Shown: in pieces, positions 14,501-15,127 of the stretch
Layout: every line of letters begins with the position of its first letter
Position numbering within the stretch: the first letter of the stretch is position 1
Source of the DNA: CAZECR01 sp964510495
Lineage (GTDB): Bacteria > Patescibacteriota > Patescibacteriia > Magasanikbacterales > GWA2-37-8
Reading direction: 5' to 3'
DNA length: 15,127 nt
NCBI GenBank assembly: GCA_964510495.1
Contig: CAZECR010000027.1
Span: 1-15,127 of the forward strand
Position numbers and translations under genes: made by a program
Notes under the pieces: generated by a model
Told to the model about the DNA's origin: nothing
The model's database searches: none
The model's input: the letters and a program-made list of their open reading frames with translations, nothing else

Positions 14501-15127
14501 CAATGCCGGTAATAATATTCGCGAAATCGTAAATGATACTTTTGAAAGTGGTACCTCTGTTGTAGCTCCTTGGAAACCAGCTGGTGTCCAAATCTCGAAT
14601 GAATCTACTCATGTCGGTGAGCACTCTTTAGGTTTTTCAGGCACTTCAGCGCTTACTCGTGATATTAGTCTTACCGCCGGCAAGAGTTATGATCTTACGT
14701 TCTGGGCTAAAGGCGACGGCCAATCACTAACAATCAGTCTTGCTGGCACCGATGGCGCTAATTCAAAAGATTTTGGAACCGTTGGTGTAGGGGACACCTG
14801 GAATCAGTATCATGTTGGCCCGATTGAGTATACAGGTGCCACCCAAAATGGCGTGCTTGCCTTTAAAAATCAAGGTAATGCTAGGATATACCTCGATAAT
14901 ATCCGTTTAGTTGAAGTAAAAGATTATATTTATCTTGTTAAAAATACTCTCAAAGTTGATGCGGTTTGTGACAGTAATGTAAATGACAATCTACCAGGCG
15001 AGGCGCTTGGTTGTATGGAATATAAAGACCCAAACAATAAGACTTTTGATCTCACCGGATTTAATTACCTCTGTCGTGAAGGAGCGATTGGTTGTACGGC
15101 TCTATTTGATACTAAAAATACCCCGAC
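11526..15127 (+). CDS. Very large exported Cys-rich protein with carbohydrate-binding-like domain, 3' end outside window
   Basis: The frame is open from the ATG at 11526 to the last base, with about 1200 residues visible and no stop. Residues 1-33 form a type I signal peptide (Lys5-Lys6, a hydrophobic core, and the cleavage motif AKA-TIP). Residues 34-400 are Cys-poor and partly helical, with YDSAVWLASGGKGQ (79-92); I recall a similar motif in unannotated Patescibacteria proteins but cannot check it. From about 400 on, Cys becomes frequent. Six copies of C-x6-C-x-(A/S)-(F/Y/L) begin at residues 574, 604, 651, 790, 980 and 1183. Residues about 1004-1131 look like a CBM4/9-type beta-sandwich, ending in IYLDNIRLVEV. 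Even Cys spacing suggests disulfides and an oxidising location outside the cell. Surface adhesion or glycan binding is a guess. No SD; probably co-transcribed with the gene at 10866. Confidence 0.85.
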   Translation, partial: MSLFKKMSLVGMLAVVAFVSLVGSFSFPEPAKATIPVIITANPIENAFKIKDEILEGLKVAVQAAASTVVSYVLRKVAYDSAVWLASGGKGQSPFAQTKSFGDYLKNVGNDALGHGIEELSRGAGFNLCSIPDPKLDLAMKVGLRVNLSGGTTSDPTSKPACTFTDFQKNWSADAWRSKFTATAGSIEQQFNSAFQVDQTGLGIQLAATAKLNERTAAAVNAANSERIANQGFIDKKTTISGDIQTPAAVIGEEFKATGNSKQIDKSGDQITAAINSGNYKNLPGALANFFLTTLSGTVLKNFQQKGILPFGLCVGGAGGDACTQISSGVGNYADSGVSGGRRQAEQLFNAFLTVNTNSVDQYNILSQLNSCPSAPGLYNCRADSGLVQAAQEVGNGNPTTIQQALDKGWLHPDYKLIPPSRPADNADINCYNKAYCYSNIKVLRQARILPLGFELAASQSDPDNPWTLGTVVKGFNDCNYITDTTGAIVGINYDPISKPFCHLIDPNWVIKAPAARCSALGYGANLLSSDAPDRLEECVDLTSCVAYNKDGSCSNYGYCTREQNSWNFAADSCDAQFRTCQSFQDATGAQRAYVYRSLDTSSCTKDTVGCTAYSLSQDAQGNWQDVAGPDSAVGYVNNGAYFNNQVSTSCSANSAGCSAFQLASNTSSNLYLKKAPDYLGCYDTNRATKQVDYPETTADLARLTPNAQCSNYAGACIPDEVSCNWYAPANGGTRIPGRFKAAEVIDNQIVWNDQCDAKCVGYAGYREMPSSYSVGQDVSYIIPASGSTCTAQEEGCSSFTNLSTTLGSVENVEHYSYLRPCATPDVNIQKNFITYEGSTVGGYQLKVYTLSKDETGGPKYFYRTDSDAATYDKICNETLYKAGQADADCRQFNDDAGAVYYRLLSKTIPVTNSCTPYRLNNSELVATSYDQATCDTKKGFWGNNQCQVCLQGGEYKNGSCFYYGLPNGVENTAGASRSCQAAANTCRAYKGNAGNNIREIVNDTFESGTSVVAPWKPAGVQISNESTHVGEHSLGFSGTSALTRDISLTAGKSYDLTFWAKGDGQSLTISLAGTDGANSKDFGTVGVGDTWNQYHVGPIEYTGATQNGVLAFKNQGNARIYLDNIRLVEVKDYIYLVKNTLKVDAVCDSNVNDNLPGEALGCMEYKDPNNKTFDLTGFNYLCREGAIGCTALFDTKNTP
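13245..15104 (+). repeat. Dispersed C-x6-C-x-(A/S)-aromatic protein repeats
   Basis: Six in-frame copies: CDAQFRTCQSF (residue 574), CTKDTVGCTAY (604), CSANSAGCSAF (651), CTAQEEGCSSF (790), CQAAANTCRAY (980) and CREGAIGCTAL (1183, Leu in place of the aromatic). Four of them have Gly just before the second Cys. A further C-x6-C without the aromatic lies at 710 (CSNYAGACIP), and a C-x5-C variant ending in VAY at 539. Spacings grow from 30 to about 200 residues, so the copies seem to mark the edges of domains of unequal size rather than a tandem array. Confidence 0.7.
14535..14918 (+). other. Carbohydrate-binding-like (CBM4/9-type) domain within the large exported protein
   Basis: Residues about 1004-1131 follow the usual order of these jelly-roll domains: a start NDTFESG, a Trp-containing strand (APWKPAG), VGEHSLGFSG, LTAGKSYDLTFWAKGDG, a strand SLTISLAG, WNQYHVG, then a final strand pair with ARIYLDNIRLVEV. 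The match rests on pattern recognition only. Ligand unknown. Confidence 0.6.

Noticed and set aside
1..15127. CRISPR array, tRNA, rRNA, transposase or integrase
   Set aside because: I looked on both strands and found no regularly spaced repeats, cloverleaf-like sequence or recombinase motifs.

Overview
The window looks like a chromosomal piece of a Candidate Phyla Radiation bacterium (Patescibacteria, probably a Parcubacteria-type lineage). The evidence is indirect. Housekeeping genes are compact and nearly all lack Shine-Dalgarno (SD) sites. There is a short single-pass membrane protein with a degenerate thrombospondin-type-3 calcium-loop motif. Beside it is a very large secreted Cys-rich protein of a kind I associate with this group. 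The lineage call is inference; the code is standard, since UGA is used as a stop and an intact RF2 is encoded.

Layout. 3-389: 3' end of an unrecognised gene. 418-1132: a GC-rich cassette on the minus strand with one lipoprotein gene, a strong SD and a long GC hairpin. 1153-1236: two plus-strand promoters, with an intrinsic terminator-like hairpin between them. 1270-3378: nusA-yidC, closed by a terminator. 3411-5643: a nucleotidyltransferase-like gene overlapping an O-antigen-ligase-like gene. 5624-7741: groES-groEL with a sigma70-type promoter, a CIRCE-like operator (predicted HrcA control) and a perfect terminator. 7752-8243: a second GC-rich minus-strand cassette with two small, translationally coupled genes, strong SDs and its own terminator. 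8237-10790: the prfB-tsaC-rsmA operon (release factor 2, tRNA t6A synthesis, 16S rRNA dimethylation). 10802-11501: promoter and gene of the calcium-loop membrane protein. 11526-window end: about 1200 residues of an exported Cys-rich protein with repeated C-x6-C motifs and a carbohydrate-binding-like beta-sandwich, running off the window.

How it fits together. The plus-strand core serves transcription, translation, membrane insertion and folding (NusA, YidC, GroESL, RF2, TsaC, RsmA), with a small surface-glycan pair and an envelope or secreted pair at the right end. The two GC-rich cassettes do not fit this background. They differ in base composition, strand and translation-initiation signal. 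Each sits directly upstream of, and divergent from, the promoter of a housekeeping operon, and the two share a similar promoter segment of about 28 bases. This paired-cassette pattern and the giant Cys-rich secreted protein are the two most interesting things in the window. I saw no tRNA, rRNA, CRISPR array or transposase.
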